Part shown: piece after piece, positions 1 to 10,239 of the stretch
Layout of the letters: each line of letters starts with the position of its first letter
Position numbering within the stretch: position 1 is the first letter of the stretch
Translations under genes and position numbers: made by a program
Notes under the pieces: generated by a model
The model's input: the letters and a program-made list of their open reading frames with translations, nothing else
The model's database searches: none
Told to the model about the DNA's origin: nothing
Source: Manduca sexta
Taxonomy: Eukaryota > Arthropoda > Insecta > Lepidoptera > Sphingidae
Direction of reading: 5' to 3'
Assembly (NCBI RefSeq): GCF_014839805.1
Contig: NC_051142.1
Span: 3,162,001 to 3,226,000 of the forward strand
Length of the DNA stretch: 64,000 bases

Positions 1-4
1 ACAC

Positions 5-254
5 AATTCGATGGCTCCAAAGTAAACTGTCGTATCTGGTAAAATTGCGACATTCACATTTTAGCATTTCGTTATCTAAATACTGTTTACTACCAAACCC
101 ATTTAATTCAAAAGTTAATAAACGAAAAAACACTTCATTAACTAACTTTTTTTAATGAGTTTTGGTAGTAAACTGTACCTACATAACGAAACAGTAAAAA
201 AGAAAATATCGCTATTGTTTCAGATACGATAGTTTACTTAGAAGCCATCGAATT
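5..254. repeat. Long imperfect inverted repeat (MITE-like)
   Basis: The two ends are inverted copies: AATTCGATGGCT at 5-16 pairs with AGCCATCGAATT at 243-254. Similarity continues inward (GTAAACTGTCGTATCTG against CAGATACGATAGTTTAC, then GTTTACTACCAAA against TTTGGTAGTAAAC), so each arm is about 110 bp around a short AT-rich centre. This is the shape of a fold-back MITE. No coding capacity is seen. The left flank lies at the window edge, so a target duplication cannot be judged. Confidence 0.65.
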
Positions 255-659
255 TAGTTTTCTCAAACTCGTGACAACCAGAAAAATATCGTTCTGGTTT
301 TGTCTGACAATTTATATCATTTCGCCGCGAGCATTTCTCATCGCTCCGTGAGAAACAAGACATTTTTGTGTTGAATCATCCCTCTCGGGATAAGGGTGAT
401 ATATTTCACACCACCAAGTGAAAATGTTTGTGCATTCTCAGGGGCGTACACAGTTTGATAAATTCAGCCTCGTGGCAAGATAAGTGACGGTACGTCGATG
501 GGCGTTCGAAAGCTTTTCGTTCAATTTATTTGGTATATCCCATAAATAGTAAAGCAAACAAATATTGTTTTAGGGTGTTATTAATAAACCAATCTCATCT
601 TCAAGTGTAATCTCAAGGAGACATTTAAAGTATTGAACTATCCATACATATTGTGTAAC

Positions 660-830
660 AAAGTCCCGTTTTGTGTCTGTCTGTATGATATCGATTTTTT
701 AAAAATCTACTGAACGGATTTTTATGAAATTGGGTATGGAGATAGTCTAAGATCCTGAGAAGGCTATAGGCTACTTTAATCCTGGAAAACTCCTTCACGC
801 GGGTGAAGTCACGAGCAATAGCTAGTTTAA
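660..830 (+). repeat. Dispersed repeat family F (RTE/SINE-like tail)
   Basis: Contains the order 'tctactgaacggatttttat', 'ggctactttaatcctgg' and 'cgcgggtgaagtcacg', a pattern I know as very common in lepidopteran genomes. Related copies lie at 26880-27045 and 53080-53345 (plus) and 30185-30400 and 37500-37690 (minus). The family is not assigned to a superfamily with certainty; a non-LTR or SINE tail is likeliest. Confidence 0.6.
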
Positions 831-1727
831 TATATAAAACTTGAAGTGTATTTCGACAAAATTCGTCACATACTGTAACTAAAGATATGATTTTGCGAGG
901 TTGTTAATGTCTGTCCATTAGACAATGACGATATTAAGATGCTGACTGTAACTGGACAACGTCTCAGCTGATGAGTAGCATTTAATAATATGCTACTTAG
1001 ATTAGCCACGGTAAGTGCTGCGTAAGCACATAAAAGGAGTAAAATCAAAAATGTTGAATTTGAAGAGTTTCGATATATGATTGTCTAGGCTATCTATACA
1101 GTAAATATATATCAGCCGACAACCGTACTTTCCAGAATGTTCAAATAGACTGCCTGGCAATACCCTTGAGACATTTTTAAATCCCATAATGCTAATACGA
1201 TCTGCAAAATCCTTTAAACTGGAACAACAATGCTTGTATCCTTAGTGGCAGAAATAGACTCGCGTGAGACCTGGTAACAAAGCGGATCCGTAATACTTAA
1301 AGGAGTCACAGCCTTGGTGCGATCAAGGTGTGTTTGTTTAATATTAAATTCAGACTCGCCGTGACCTTTGAGAGTGATTGTACGAACGCATTGTGATGTA
1401 ACTGGGATTATGTCAACGGTGACAGGTGGATTACAAGGTGAAAAGTAGGTGATTATTGGACGTTTAATGTGGAGCCAATCCAGGAATGTATTGATTGATG
1501 TCGAAGTATGTAACGTGTTGATTCAGAAGTAGGTTATATTTTTAGGAAATGTTTTTTGGTAGAGCTATGTAGACTATCAGATTGATTACTGTCTTAAAGA
1601 AAACCATAAACATTACCCTTATTCTAGGGTAGGCAAGAGACAAGAAATAACTATTCATAAGAATCGACAGACAAGACGTATACGTCTTCCAAAGCTATTT
1701 ACAGAATGTAAGAAAACGATTTTGCTG
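831..1727. other. No gene seen
   Basis: AT-rich sequence with only short open frames that lack recognisable motifs or splice context. Nothing supported. Confidence 0.6.
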
Positions 1728-1759
1728 CAGCACCTTTTAAGTATACTTAAAAGGTGCTG
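1728..1759. repeat. Perfect 32-bp palindrome
   Basis: CAGCACCTTTTAAGTA is followed directly by its exact reverse complement, with no spacer. No poly-T or gene lies next to it. Function unknown. Confidence 0.9.
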
Positions 1760-2363
1760 ATTATGGCAAAAGAAATGCTTTTACTAGAAATAATAGACTG
1801 TTATTAAAATTAACTACCGTTTAGTAATGGCACGGGAAAATTGGAGACGCGAAATGACAGCTTTGGTATTGTTAATGCACGGTCAGCAAAACAGCTAGAG
1901 GTTAAAAAAGTAACAACACCCTTCCAATGCTAAAGGGTCTGTCATGTCTAAGTGTTTGCAAGACAGTGATAATTTTGTAATCATAGGGTGCTCCACCTGT
2001 TTTGCTTTGATGTTACGAGAACAACTTACAAGTTACGTGCATTGGTTTCGTGTGATAAAGATAGCTTTCCATAAAATCGTTTTTATAACTTAAAATACGA
2101 TCCATGCGAATGTAAATTTGGTTTTTCACTTTATTTTTTTCAATCAAAACGAATAAAAAATATATTCGAAATGTGTTCTTTCGTGCATGTTTTTATATTT
2201 TTTTTACTTTTCGTTCAGCGTTCGTTTTATTTTATCGAACGTAACGCAAATAAAAAAATTGCGGTATTTTGCGAGCTTTCCTCTTCTATACCAGGAAAAA
2301 ATTGCCTAGAACATATCGAGGCGAATCAATGAGTACAAATATTATTTTTTCATATGTACTATA
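1760..2363. other. No gene seen
   Basis: AT-rich, with many A and T runs around 2100-2260. No open frame of interest and no repeat unit recognised. Confidence 0.6.
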
Positions 2364-2617
2364 CTGCCGTGCTAAGCTCGAAAGCGGTATCTCAAAAAAA
2401 AATCAAAATCTTTATTTTTATGTCGTCAGATAGCTTAAAGAAATACCCATCCAATGAACTTACCTAAATAACGGTATCTTGTTTAGAACTTGTTAAAAAA
2501 TACTTTAAAGGGTTTCTCTATTTTCCATTTTACGTACAAAACTATAAAACTATATTTACAAGACTTCGACTCGAAATAAGGTTTCCCTACATACTGCTCT
2601 TGGGCTTAGCACGGCAG
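2364..2617 (-). mobile_element. MITE family 1, copy 1 (254 bp)
   Basis: Ends are inverted copies, CTGCCGTGCTAAGC at 2364-2377 and GCTTAGCACGGCAG at 2604-2617; weaker pairing extends each arm to about 30 bp. The element is flanked by TATA on both sides, fitting a TA-targeting (Tc1/mariner-type) non-autonomous element. Read in reverse complement it matches the 253-bp copy at 34096-34348 along its length, which fixes the ends independently. No coding capacity. Confidence 0.85.
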
Positions 2618-2899
2618 TATAGATATGTAAAATCTTTGAGGTAAGTATTAACTATGCCTTTCTCAATGAATCAGTCCTTTGTGGCGTACAATAAACATGG
2701 CTTATCCCTTTTCCAGTACACTTTCTTTGTTTGAGTTTTCCGCCTGGGCGCCTTTACCTCGTAAAATTCCTTTATGACTCCCAAAGATTTTTGCTCATAT
2801 TATTCAGAGATAGATTTTGATTTACGCACTAAGGAATTTGTTTTTGACATATTTATATTTTAAGAGTATTTTAACAATAATATTTTTTCTGCTTTTTTA

Positions 2900-3115
2900 C
2901 TCTTGTGAAAGTAAAGGCTGTTCGATTCCCGTGCTTGGAGGAACGTTGGTGGTAAGTGTCACTATTACCCATAAACGGTAATGAAATAATTTATTTGAAC
3001 CTGCAAAATGTTAAACATTGTTTAGATTACGTCAATATTGACTACCACCAGTTCGGAAAGTAGTTCTCACCAGAAAAGAACGGGCAAAAAACTCCGGTGT
3101 TAGTTAGCTCTTTTC
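2900..3115 (+). repeat. tRNA-SINE-like repeat, 5' truncated (family G)
   Basis: Has a pol III B-box-like GTTCGATTCCC near 2921, then a body with 'gactaccaccagttcgg', 'ttctcaccagaaaagaac' and 'ctcttttcaaaatt', which I recognise as a frequent lepidopteran repeat segment. A clear A box is not seen, so the head is truncated or decayed. Confidence 0.5.
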
Positions 3116-3193
3116 AAAATTAGACATAGACAAAATATTTTGATTTTTTATTCTTTAGAGCAGTTCATTTTATGTAGCAACTCCACTACGAGG

Positions 3194-3379
3194 TCAGTCA
3201 ATGGGCTTGTCGCGTTTATGAATTAAAAATAATGCCTCATAATTTCCAATGTTTATTCCAGTTATACCGTTTGCAATCAATGTATTGTATATAATTAATG
3301 ATGTATTGACAATCTGCGCCGTTTCGTACGATGGCCTTTTACGGCAATTGTAGCCAATCAACGAACAACCTTCTGGCAA
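3194..3379 (-). pseudogene. Possible HARBI1/PIF-Harbinger transposase relic
   Basis: An open stretch of 61 codons on the minus strand carries RKRPSYETAQIVNTSLIIYN (in part), which resembles the C-terminal 'YxPxxAxxIVNxCxxLHNxxI' region of Harbinger-type nucleases. The rest of a transposase (about 350-400 residues with its DDE residues) is not found, so at most this is a fragment. It could be a chance match; no terminal repeats were located. Confidence 0.25.
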
Positions 3380-3591
3380 TATTTTTTTTATTTATAGTAG
3401 AAGGCTAGTTGCATGTGGGTCACCTGGTGGCAAGTATTGGCCATGTACACCCACTAAGTCAAAGTAGCCATCAATGTGATAAGTTAGATATGCGCATCTG
3501 GAAATATCTTCTATATAAACGTAAGTAATGAGATGGCATCACTTCGGTTTTCTTTATTTCGTTAGTTTATTTATATCGATCGTACACAAGA

Positions 3592-4091
3592 NNNNNNNNN
3601 NNNNNNNNNNNNNNNNNNNNNNNNNNNNNNNNNNNNNNNNNNNNNNNNNNNNNNNNNNNNNNNNNNNNNNNNNNNNNNNNNNNNNNNNNNNNNNNNNNNN
3701 NNNNNNNNNNNNNNNNNNNNNNNNNNNNNNNNNNNNNNNNNNNNNNNNNNNNNNNNNNNNNNNNNNNNNNNNNNNNNNNNNNNNNNNNNNNNNNNNNNNN
3801 NNNNNNNNNNNNNNNNNNNNNNNNNNNNNNNNNNNNNNNNNNNNNNNNNNNNNNNNNNNNNNNNNNNNNNNNNNNNNNNNNNNNNNNNNNNNNNNNNNNN
3901 NNNNNNNNNNNNNNNNNNNNNNNNNNNNNNNNNNNNNNNNNNNNNNNNNNNNNNNNNNNNNNNNNNNNNNNNNNNNNNNNNNNNNNNNNNNNNNNNNNNN
4001 NNNNNNNNNNNNNNNNNNNNNNNNNNNNNNNNNNNNNNNNNNNNNNNNNNNNNNNNNNNNNNNNNNNNNNNNNNNNNNNNNNNNNNNNNNN
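3592..4091. other. Assembly gap, 500 N
   Basis: Exactly 500 N bases, a size commonly used for gaps of unknown length. It sits where the 5' LTR and start of gag of the following BEL element should be, so the gap was probably caused by that repeat. Open frames read across it are artefacts. Confidence 0.95.
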
Positions 4092-5000
4092 GTTGCCTAC
4101 ACGTTCAACGGTGATCATCACGATTGGCTCACATATAGAGCGGCCTACATAGAGTCCATGAGCCACTTCACGACGTTGGAAAACATGTCCCGGCTACGCC
4201 GTAGCCTCCGGGGCATCGCCAAGGAAGCAGTACAGGGACTGCTTATAACCAACGCCGACCCGAACACCGTGTTAAAGAGTCTGGAAACGCGCTTTGGGCG
4301 CCCGGACTCAATCGCCTTAGCCGAAATAGAGCGCCTACGCGCGCTACCCCGTCTTACAGATACGCCGAGAGACATATGCACATTCGCCACGAAGATAGAA
4401 AACATCGTGGGCACACTACAAGCGCTCGACTGTGCCTTCTACCTCTACAACCCGGAGGTAACTAAGGCAGTTATGGAGAAGCTAACTCCGACGTTGAAAA
4501 GACAGTGGTACGAGTTCGCCGCCGCACAGCATAGAGGTGAGCCCGATTTATTAAAGTTTTGTCGCTTCATAAGAAGAGAAGCCGATTTCTGCAGCCCGTT
4601 CGCGACGCCTGAAGTCATTTCGGACAAGGCTTCGCCGGCAAGATTCGGCGGCGGCGAACAGCCACGCCGGCAGCGGGTACACACGACTGTGGCAGATAAA
4701 CGGTCGACATGCAGTGTGTGTAACAAAGAAACGCACTCGATGAGTGACTGCGTTCGCTTCCGCGACGCCGCCATAGACGCGCGGTGGGACATCGCAAAGA
4801 AGCACAGACTATGTTTCAGATGTTTGAAATTCAGGAACAAACAACACACATGCAAGCCGAAGAAATGCGACATCAACGGGTGCAGTATCTACATCACCGC
4901 TTGCTGCACTCGGAGCGAAAAACAAGATCACCGACGCACCCGGCGAAGCAGTGAACGAGGCAGTGAACTCAACATGGATGCCACAGATGTCCTTTTTTAA
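4092..5000 (+). pseudogene. gag: BEL gag, 3' part
   Basis: Structural (nucleocapsid/capsid) protein of the BEL element. Visible from just after the gap as an open frame of about 300 codons. The first 170 residues resemble the DUF1759 region ('GDHHDWLTYRAAY', 'LKSLETRFGRP', 'PEVTKAVMEKL'). Two zinc knuckles follow: a regular C-x2-C-x4-H-x4-C (CSVCNKETHSMSDC) and a looser CFRC...HTC. The frame ends at TAA 4998-5000; the protease continues in the same frame beyond this stop. A tract of six T followed by AAAATATA surrounds the stop and looks like the site of small insertions, so I read the stop as decay, though a recoding signal cannot be excluded. The start codon is in the gap. Confidence 0.88.
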
Positions 5001-5555
5001 AATATAGCCCCGGTGTGCCGTTTGCGGGACCGGCGGGTGGCTCGCACTTTCGCCTTACTCGACGACGGATCGACGGTGAGCCTCATCGACGACGAACTCG
5101 CTCGAGATATCGGCGCGGAAGGACCGGACGAACCACTCCACATAGCAACGTACGACGGGGAGAGGAAGACGCGCAACAATTCTCGGCGCGTCAAGTTTAA
5201 CATTGAGGGAAGCCGGGGACGACTTCGCATCGAAGCACGCACCGTCGACAATCTCCAGTTGGCGGCGCAGCGCATCCCGGACGAGGCGATACGGGATTGC
5301 GGACACCTGAAGGGCCTACTGTCCGCTAAACGAGCGGAAGAGGCGAAACCCCGAATCCTCATAGGCCAGGATAACTGGCATCTCCTGCCCGCCACGAAAA
5401 CACGGTCAGGTAGGAGACATCAACCGGTCGCATCACTCACGCCGCTCGGTTGGGTGATACATGGAAGCCGGACTCGGACTCTGGGACACAGAGTGAATTT
5501 CGTCGGTCAAACCACGACCGACGAACGCACAGAAGAACTTTGCGAGATTTTATAA
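5001..5555 (+). pseudogene. pol: BEL pol: aspartic protease region
   Basis: Retropepsin-like protease that would cut the Gag-Pol polyprotein. The active-site motif is seen as ALLDDGSTVSLID about 20 codons after the gag stop, followed by 'ILIGQDNWHLL' and 'TPLGWVIHG', both typical of BEL/Pao proteases (DUF1758 type). It is in the same frame as gag, separated only by the TAA at 4998-5000. The frame ends at TAA 5553-5555, while the polyprotein similarity moves to another frame from about 5530. No convincing own start codon exists, as expected for a polyprotein segment. Confidence 0.87.
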
Positions 5556-6606
5556 CATCCGACAACCTGTTTATAGACCCCCGCAGGCCCAAGAACGACC
5601 CCGGCGAGAAGGCGCTCAAGATACTGAACGAACATACGGAGAGATCGCCGGAGGGAAGATATCAGACGGCCCTGTTGTGGAAATCGGACAGCGTGGAATT
5701 GCCGAATAACTATGAAAACACGCTGAAAAGGCTGCACAACATAGAAAACAAGTTGGACAAGAATCCCGACCTTAAAGAAGGTATGAAGAGCACATGGAGG
5801 CCCTAGTCAAGAAAGAGCTACGCGGAAATAGCGCCACGCGCGTCCCACACTAAGGACGTGGTACTTGCCGCATTTCGCAGTCGTAAACGCTCTAAAGCCC
5901 GACAAATTGCGAGTTGTACACGACGCAGCAGCAAAAATAAAAGAGTACGACTTTGGAATGAGAATCCTATTAACAGGGCCGGATTTGTTACAGCCTCTTC
6001 CCGCAGTGTTATTAAGATTCCGGGAACATCCCGTCGCTGTAACAGCGGACATCACGGAGATGTTCATGCAGGTGGGACTACGCGAGGAAGATCGCGACGC
6101 ACTGCGCTACCTCTGGCGGGAAACCGCCGAGATAGCCGGCCGCCAGAGGTGTACCGAATGAAGGTATTAATCTTTGGCGCATCGTGCTCTCCTGCGACGG
6201 CGATATACGTCATGAATCGCAACGCGGAGAGACACCGACACACGCATCCTGAGGCTGTCGAGGCGATCAAGAAGAAACACTACATGGACGACTACCTCGA
6301 CAGCTATGAAGATGAACACAGGGCGATAACAATCGCTACTCAGGTGCGTAACATACACAGAGAAGCTCACTTTGAATTAAGGAAGTGGACGAGTAACTCG
6401 CCCGCGGTGTTGAAGGCGCTCGGCGAATCGCCCAATGCAACCGAAGCGGTGGAAATAGAAAGGACTGAACGAGTCCTAGGCCTTATTTGGAGGCCGCAAG
6501 AAGACAGGTTGGCGTTCAACCTAGACTTGGCCCGCATACCGATCGAACTTACTGAGGCGAGAAGCACCCACGAAGAGAAAACATTAGAAAATAGTAATGT
6601 CGTTGT
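5556..6606 (+). pseudogene. pol: BEL pol: reverse transcriptase, frameshifted
   Basis: RNA-dependent DNA polymerase segment. It starts with the BEL linker ('KNDPGEKALKIL', 'GRYQTALLWK', 'LPNNYENTLKRL') in one frame up to about 5800. The palm then continues in a second frame ('LRVVHDAAAKIKEY', 'LLTGPDLLQPL', motif A 'VTADITEMFMQV'), and after about 6130 in a third piece with 'FGASCSPATAIYV' and the catalytic motif C 'HYMDDYLDS'. The thumb follows ('FELRKWTSNSP', 'RVLGLIWRP'). At least three frame changes and stops at 5804-5806, 6159-6161 and 6608-6610 break it. Both aspartate-bearing motifs are present, so damage is in the frame rather than at the active site. Confidence 0.88.
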
Positions 6607-7330
6607 TTGATCCTAGGGTTGGTGTCGCCGATAACTGTGCGGGCTAAACAGCTATTACAGGAGGTGTGGCGACGCGGCACCGATTGGGACGACCCGATCG
6701 ACGACGAACTGTCCGCCGCCTGGGTGAACTGGCTCACCCATTTGAAGCAACTCAGCGGCGTAACAGTGCCGCGCTGCTATCCAGCTACTCCCGAGCGAGA
6801 AAACTCCAACTCCACGTGTTCACCGACGCCAGCGAGTCAGCCTACGCGACCGCGCTCTACTGGCGCGCCGAGGACGACGACGGACGAGTCACAGTCACGT
6901 TACTGGCGGCCAAGGCAAAGGTAGCTCCACTCAAATTAACCTCCATACCACGGCTTGAACTACAGGCAGCTGTACTCGGCGCACGGATGGCTGCGAGGTG
7001 TGACACAGGAGCACTCCAGGCAGCCAGAATCCACGACCTACTGGACCGACTGCAAGACTACACTGTGCTGGATCAGGACGGGAGCCAGGTCGTACAAGCC
7101 CTACGTAGCGCATCGAATCGCACGCAATAGAAGAACACACACAGGCGAATCAATGGAGATGGGTGCCTACACGCTACAACGTTGCCGACGACGCTACGCG
7201 CGACGTTCCCGACAACTTCACGCGGGAACACAGGTGGTTCAACGGACCAGAGTTCCTCCGCGACCCGCCCGAACTATGGCCTGCGGAGGAAACACAGCTG
7301 AGCACCGACACGGGTGAGGAAAGAGTGAAC
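6607..7330 (+). pseudogene. pol: BEL pol: connection and RNase H region, frameshifted
   Basis: Begins with the connection domain ('VSPITVRAKQLLQEVWRR', 'WVNWLTHLKQL', 'VPRCY') in one frame to about 6780. The RNase H part follows in another frame with 'LHVFTDASESAYATALYW' (first catalytic Asp) and 'LTSIPRLELQAAVLG' (catalytic Glu). A third frame carries 'YWTDCKTTLCWIRTGARS' (catalytic Asp), and then 'VPTRYNVADDATR' reads in yet another. The domain removes template RNA during reverse transcription. Four frame changes in about 700 bp make it non-functional. Confidence 0.85.
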
Positions 7331-9027
7331 ACTATTACAGAGCGTCGGGAGAAACAGTACAAGGAAGTCCTGCCCGACGTGAATCGATTCTCAAATTGGA
7401 ATCGCTACGTTAGAGCTGCCGCCCGCGTACTACAAGCAGTACAACACTTCAAACAACGCGTCAACACGGTCCATTACAAGAGGACCAAGGCGGCCGCAAG
7501 CGAGAATCCGGATTGGAGGCGCAACGAAGCCGCGAAAAATGCGGCGAAACGAGTCGTACAAGCACCGGAGGAGCGATTCGTGACGCTCAACCGAAGTTGC
7601 AAGAAGAGGCCGAGCGCATAATCATAAAGGCGAGTCAGGAGGCCGCCTTCGAGGAAAACACTACGCTCACTCGAAAAAGGAAAACCCGTGTCAAAGAAAG
7701 CAGGTTGTACGCTTTGAGTATAACATTTATTAACGAACTCATTTGCCTCGACAGCAGAATTTCAGCCGCCACGGGAGTAAGCGCCGCAACAAAGAACCCT
7801 CCGATCGTCGATGGCGAACATCGGGCAACGAAACTGTGGGTGGAACATGTCCACACACCACTCCACACACGCAAGGCGTGGAGAGCGTCGTCAATTACTG
7901 TCGGCAGTACAAATGGGTCATTCGACTGCGCCCGACGGTCAAGGCGGTGGTCAGGAGCTGCTTCAAGTGCCGCCAGAGGGCGGCCACTCCACAACAACCG
8001 ATAACGGGAGACTTGCCTCCCTGCCGACTGGCGCATCATCACCGGCCGTTTACATACACCGGTTTGGACTATTTCGGCCCGCTCACAGTCACCGTGGGCC
8101 GGAGTAGTCAAAAAGGTATGTCGCTCTCTTCACATGCCTAACAGTGCGGGCGGTGCATCTCGAAGTGGTGCACTCCCTGAGTACACAAGGAGCGATCATG
8201 GCTCTGCGGCGCATGACAGCGCGCCGCGAGAGCCGGCCGAGATCTGGTCCGACAACGGGACAAACTTCCACGGCGCAGAAAGGAGCTGCGCAACACCCTC
8301 CTCGCTGGCGCCGAACAAGAGGCGTCGCGGAGGGCGATTAGATGGCGTTTCATCCCTCCGGGCGCACCATTCATGGGTGGCGCCTGGGAACGACTCGTGC
8401 GGTCGGTCAAGACCGCACTGACGACGGTGCTTCACGAGCAGAGGCCACATGAAGAGACGCTGTCGATGCTACTCGCCGAGGTGGAGTTCACAGTCAACAG
8501 CCGCCCACTGACTCATGTGTCGGTGAACCCCGAAGATCCGGAGGCCCTGACGCCTAACCACTTTCTGTTGGGCTGTCAGGGCCCACTCACACACTAATTT
8601 TCCAGCCGAACACGGCTACGGCACACATGCCGACCTTCGAGCGTCGCAGCAGCTGGCCGACGCTTTCTGGGCCGCTAGTTACGAGTACCTTCCCGAGCTC
8701 CGCAACCGGCGGGAGCGCCGCAACAAAAGGGACAGAGCTACACATCGGCGACGTCGTGCGCATCGTGGACGGGACGCTCCCACGAAACACTTGGGTGCGT
8801 GGCCGCATCTGTGCTACGCATCCGGGACCTGACGGCGTGACGCGCACAGTGGACGTAACCACGCGGGGGGAGGCGATGCTACGACGCCCATGAAGAAAAT
8901 CGTCCTCCTGCACCCTGCGGCACCCGAGCGACGAGGCAGCGGCAACGAAGAGGCAGCGCCGCAAATCGGCGAAGCACGTCCTACACGTCTACATAATGTA
9001 TCGCCCCTGGACGCTGGGCGATACACG
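7331..9027 (+). pseudogene. pol: BEL pol: integrase and C-terminal domain, frameshifted
   Basis: Integrase inserts the cDNA copy into host DNA. Seen in several frames: a degraded HHCC zinc region around 7840-7960 ('VRSCFKCRQRA'), catalytic core start 'FTYTGLDYFGPLTVTVG' (first Asp, near 8070), '[13 protein letters not shown]' (second Asp, near 8245), and 'GGAWERLVRSVKTAL' with 'EETLSMLLAEVEFTVNSRP' (Glu, near 8455-8500). The C-terminal basic domain follows ('LHIGDVVRIVDGTLPRNTWV', to the stop at 8891-8893; similarity seems to run on briefly in a neighbouring frame). An in-frame stop at 8595-8597 and several indels break it. Confidence 0.87.
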
Positions 9028-9037
9028 GCGGGAAAAA

Positions 9038-9900
9038 TGTGCAGGACGCACACACTAAAAGAAACGAGACAGCGCATTCACGCATGCGCAGTAGGTGTGT
9101 CGAGCGAAACGACACGCAGAGAAGGGACAGACAATGCGCCCGCGCACGTGTGTGTGACTGTTTTTAGTAGTGCGTTATAAAGCGATCTCACGACCGAGAT
9201 ATTGAAGTGACAGTGTAGAAACTTTACGTAGATATAGTTTTGCTTTTGCCTACCCCATGCCGTAAACATGGGTATTGTATATAAGTTCATATCAAAGTAA
9301 ATAGCGTTTTTAAGGCCTTTGTGCGTCGTCTGTAGACAATTTTCTTATGTTTTATTGTTATAACTTTTTTCGGTATCGCACATAGGCGTATTATTTTTAT
9401 GTATAGTTATAGGTAATTGATTTATCTATAAAACCGTGTAAATTTCATAGGGGACTCCAGAGGTCCAACTTTTATTTATAAAATAGTGATAGCTAGGAAG
9501 TGAAAATGAGGCTGCAAAAAGGCTCTATTTTTGGCGGCTCTCCCTACGGGATAGCCGGGTTATATATAAGCGAATGCAATTTTGGCATTCGGCAGTTCGA
9601 GTTCCAGCAAGTTCAGTTCGAGTCAAGAAAAGGAAGAAAACAAGCCCTGAAGTGTTCCAGCCAGGAAAAACAGTGCAAGAAAGGAGAGAGCGACGTGCAT
9701 GCTGCACCGCTCACGCCGCACTGCGAAACGTACGCCGCTACTGTGTGTCCGCCGGATCATTGTATCTTTTTACGTGTGAATAGTGAATATACGTTATAAA
9801 ACCTCCGGGCCTTATTAATTGGCATTGCCACTTCCCCTCACGCAATCCAGCACTCATTGTGGGGACGGAAAGGCGTCCTGTGCCGATCCTACGCCCCACA
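9038..9900 (+). repeat. 3' LTR of the BEL element
   Basis: Placed from a purine-rich stretch (GGCGGGAAAAA, 9028-9037 area) followed by TGTGCAGGACGC, to CA at 9899-9900, giving TG...CA ends and about 863 bp. It holds a TATA box and initiator-like element. The second LTR needed to confirm the ends is in the assembly gap, so both borders are estimates. Confidence 0.6.
9559..9598 (+). promoter_or_regulatory. LTR core promoter (TATA plus initiator)
   Basis: TTATATATAAG at 9560-9570 is followed about 33 bp later by GGCAGTTCG, close to the arthropod initiator consensus (TCAGTT), with further CAGTTCGAG downstream. The spacing fits an RNA polymerase II start site that would define the U3/R border. 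Confidence 0.5.
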
Positions 9901-10000
9901 AATTGAAAAAAGATGAAAATATCACATAAAGTAGGGTTCAATAATCCAGTAAAATATACTATAGGTACTTAAAGTCTTTTTTGAAAAAATATTTTGAGCC

Positions 10001-10117
10001 TCTTAATTCATCCATAAGCAAGTCCGAACTTAGCCGGCATCTTAACTCATCCATAAGCCGTCCGAACTTAGCCGGCATCTTAACTCATGCATAAGCCGTC
10101 GAACTTAGCCGAATGCA
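10001..10117 (+). repeat. Tandem repeat, three 38-40 bp units
   Basis: Units start at 10001, 10040 and 10078, each reading roughly TCTTAAYTCATSCATAAGC followed by GTCCGAACTTAGCCGGCA. The third unit has diverged at its end. Just downstream of the BEL LTR. Confidence 0.85.
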
Positions 10118-10239
10118 CCTTACCGGATACTTTCTTGGAATAATACACACCATGTCCTGGATTGACTTATGGAATCAATCAGGACATGAGTATCGGCCCA
10201 TCATATCCCCAAATCATATTTTTAAGACATGATAGATAC

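Larger units (their letters stand above)
4092..9900 (+). mobile_element. BEL/Pao LTR retrotransposon, decayed, 5' end in gap
   Basis: A single element read on the plus strand with the BEL/Pao order: gag (DUF1759 type, zinc knuckles), aspartic protease (DUF1758 type), reverse transcriptase with YMDDYL, RNase H, integrase, then a 3' LTR. The coding part jumps between all three frames and has internal stops, so it cannot make a complete polyprotein. Its base composition (GC-rich wobble positions) differs sharply from the AT-rich surroundings, which suggests fairly recent arrival followed by small indels, or poor sequence quality here. The 5' LTR and primer-binding site are not visible because of the gap at 3592-4091, so target duplication and LTR divergence cannot be read. 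Confidence 0.93.

Noticed and set aside
3528..5000. A 490-codon open frame running through the gap
   Set aside because: 500 of its bases are N; only the part after 4092 is real, and it is BEL gag.
4145..9290. Many open frames on the minus strand and in shifted plus frames across the BEL element
   Set aside because: They are shadows of the GC-rich gag-pol sequence and show no protein features.
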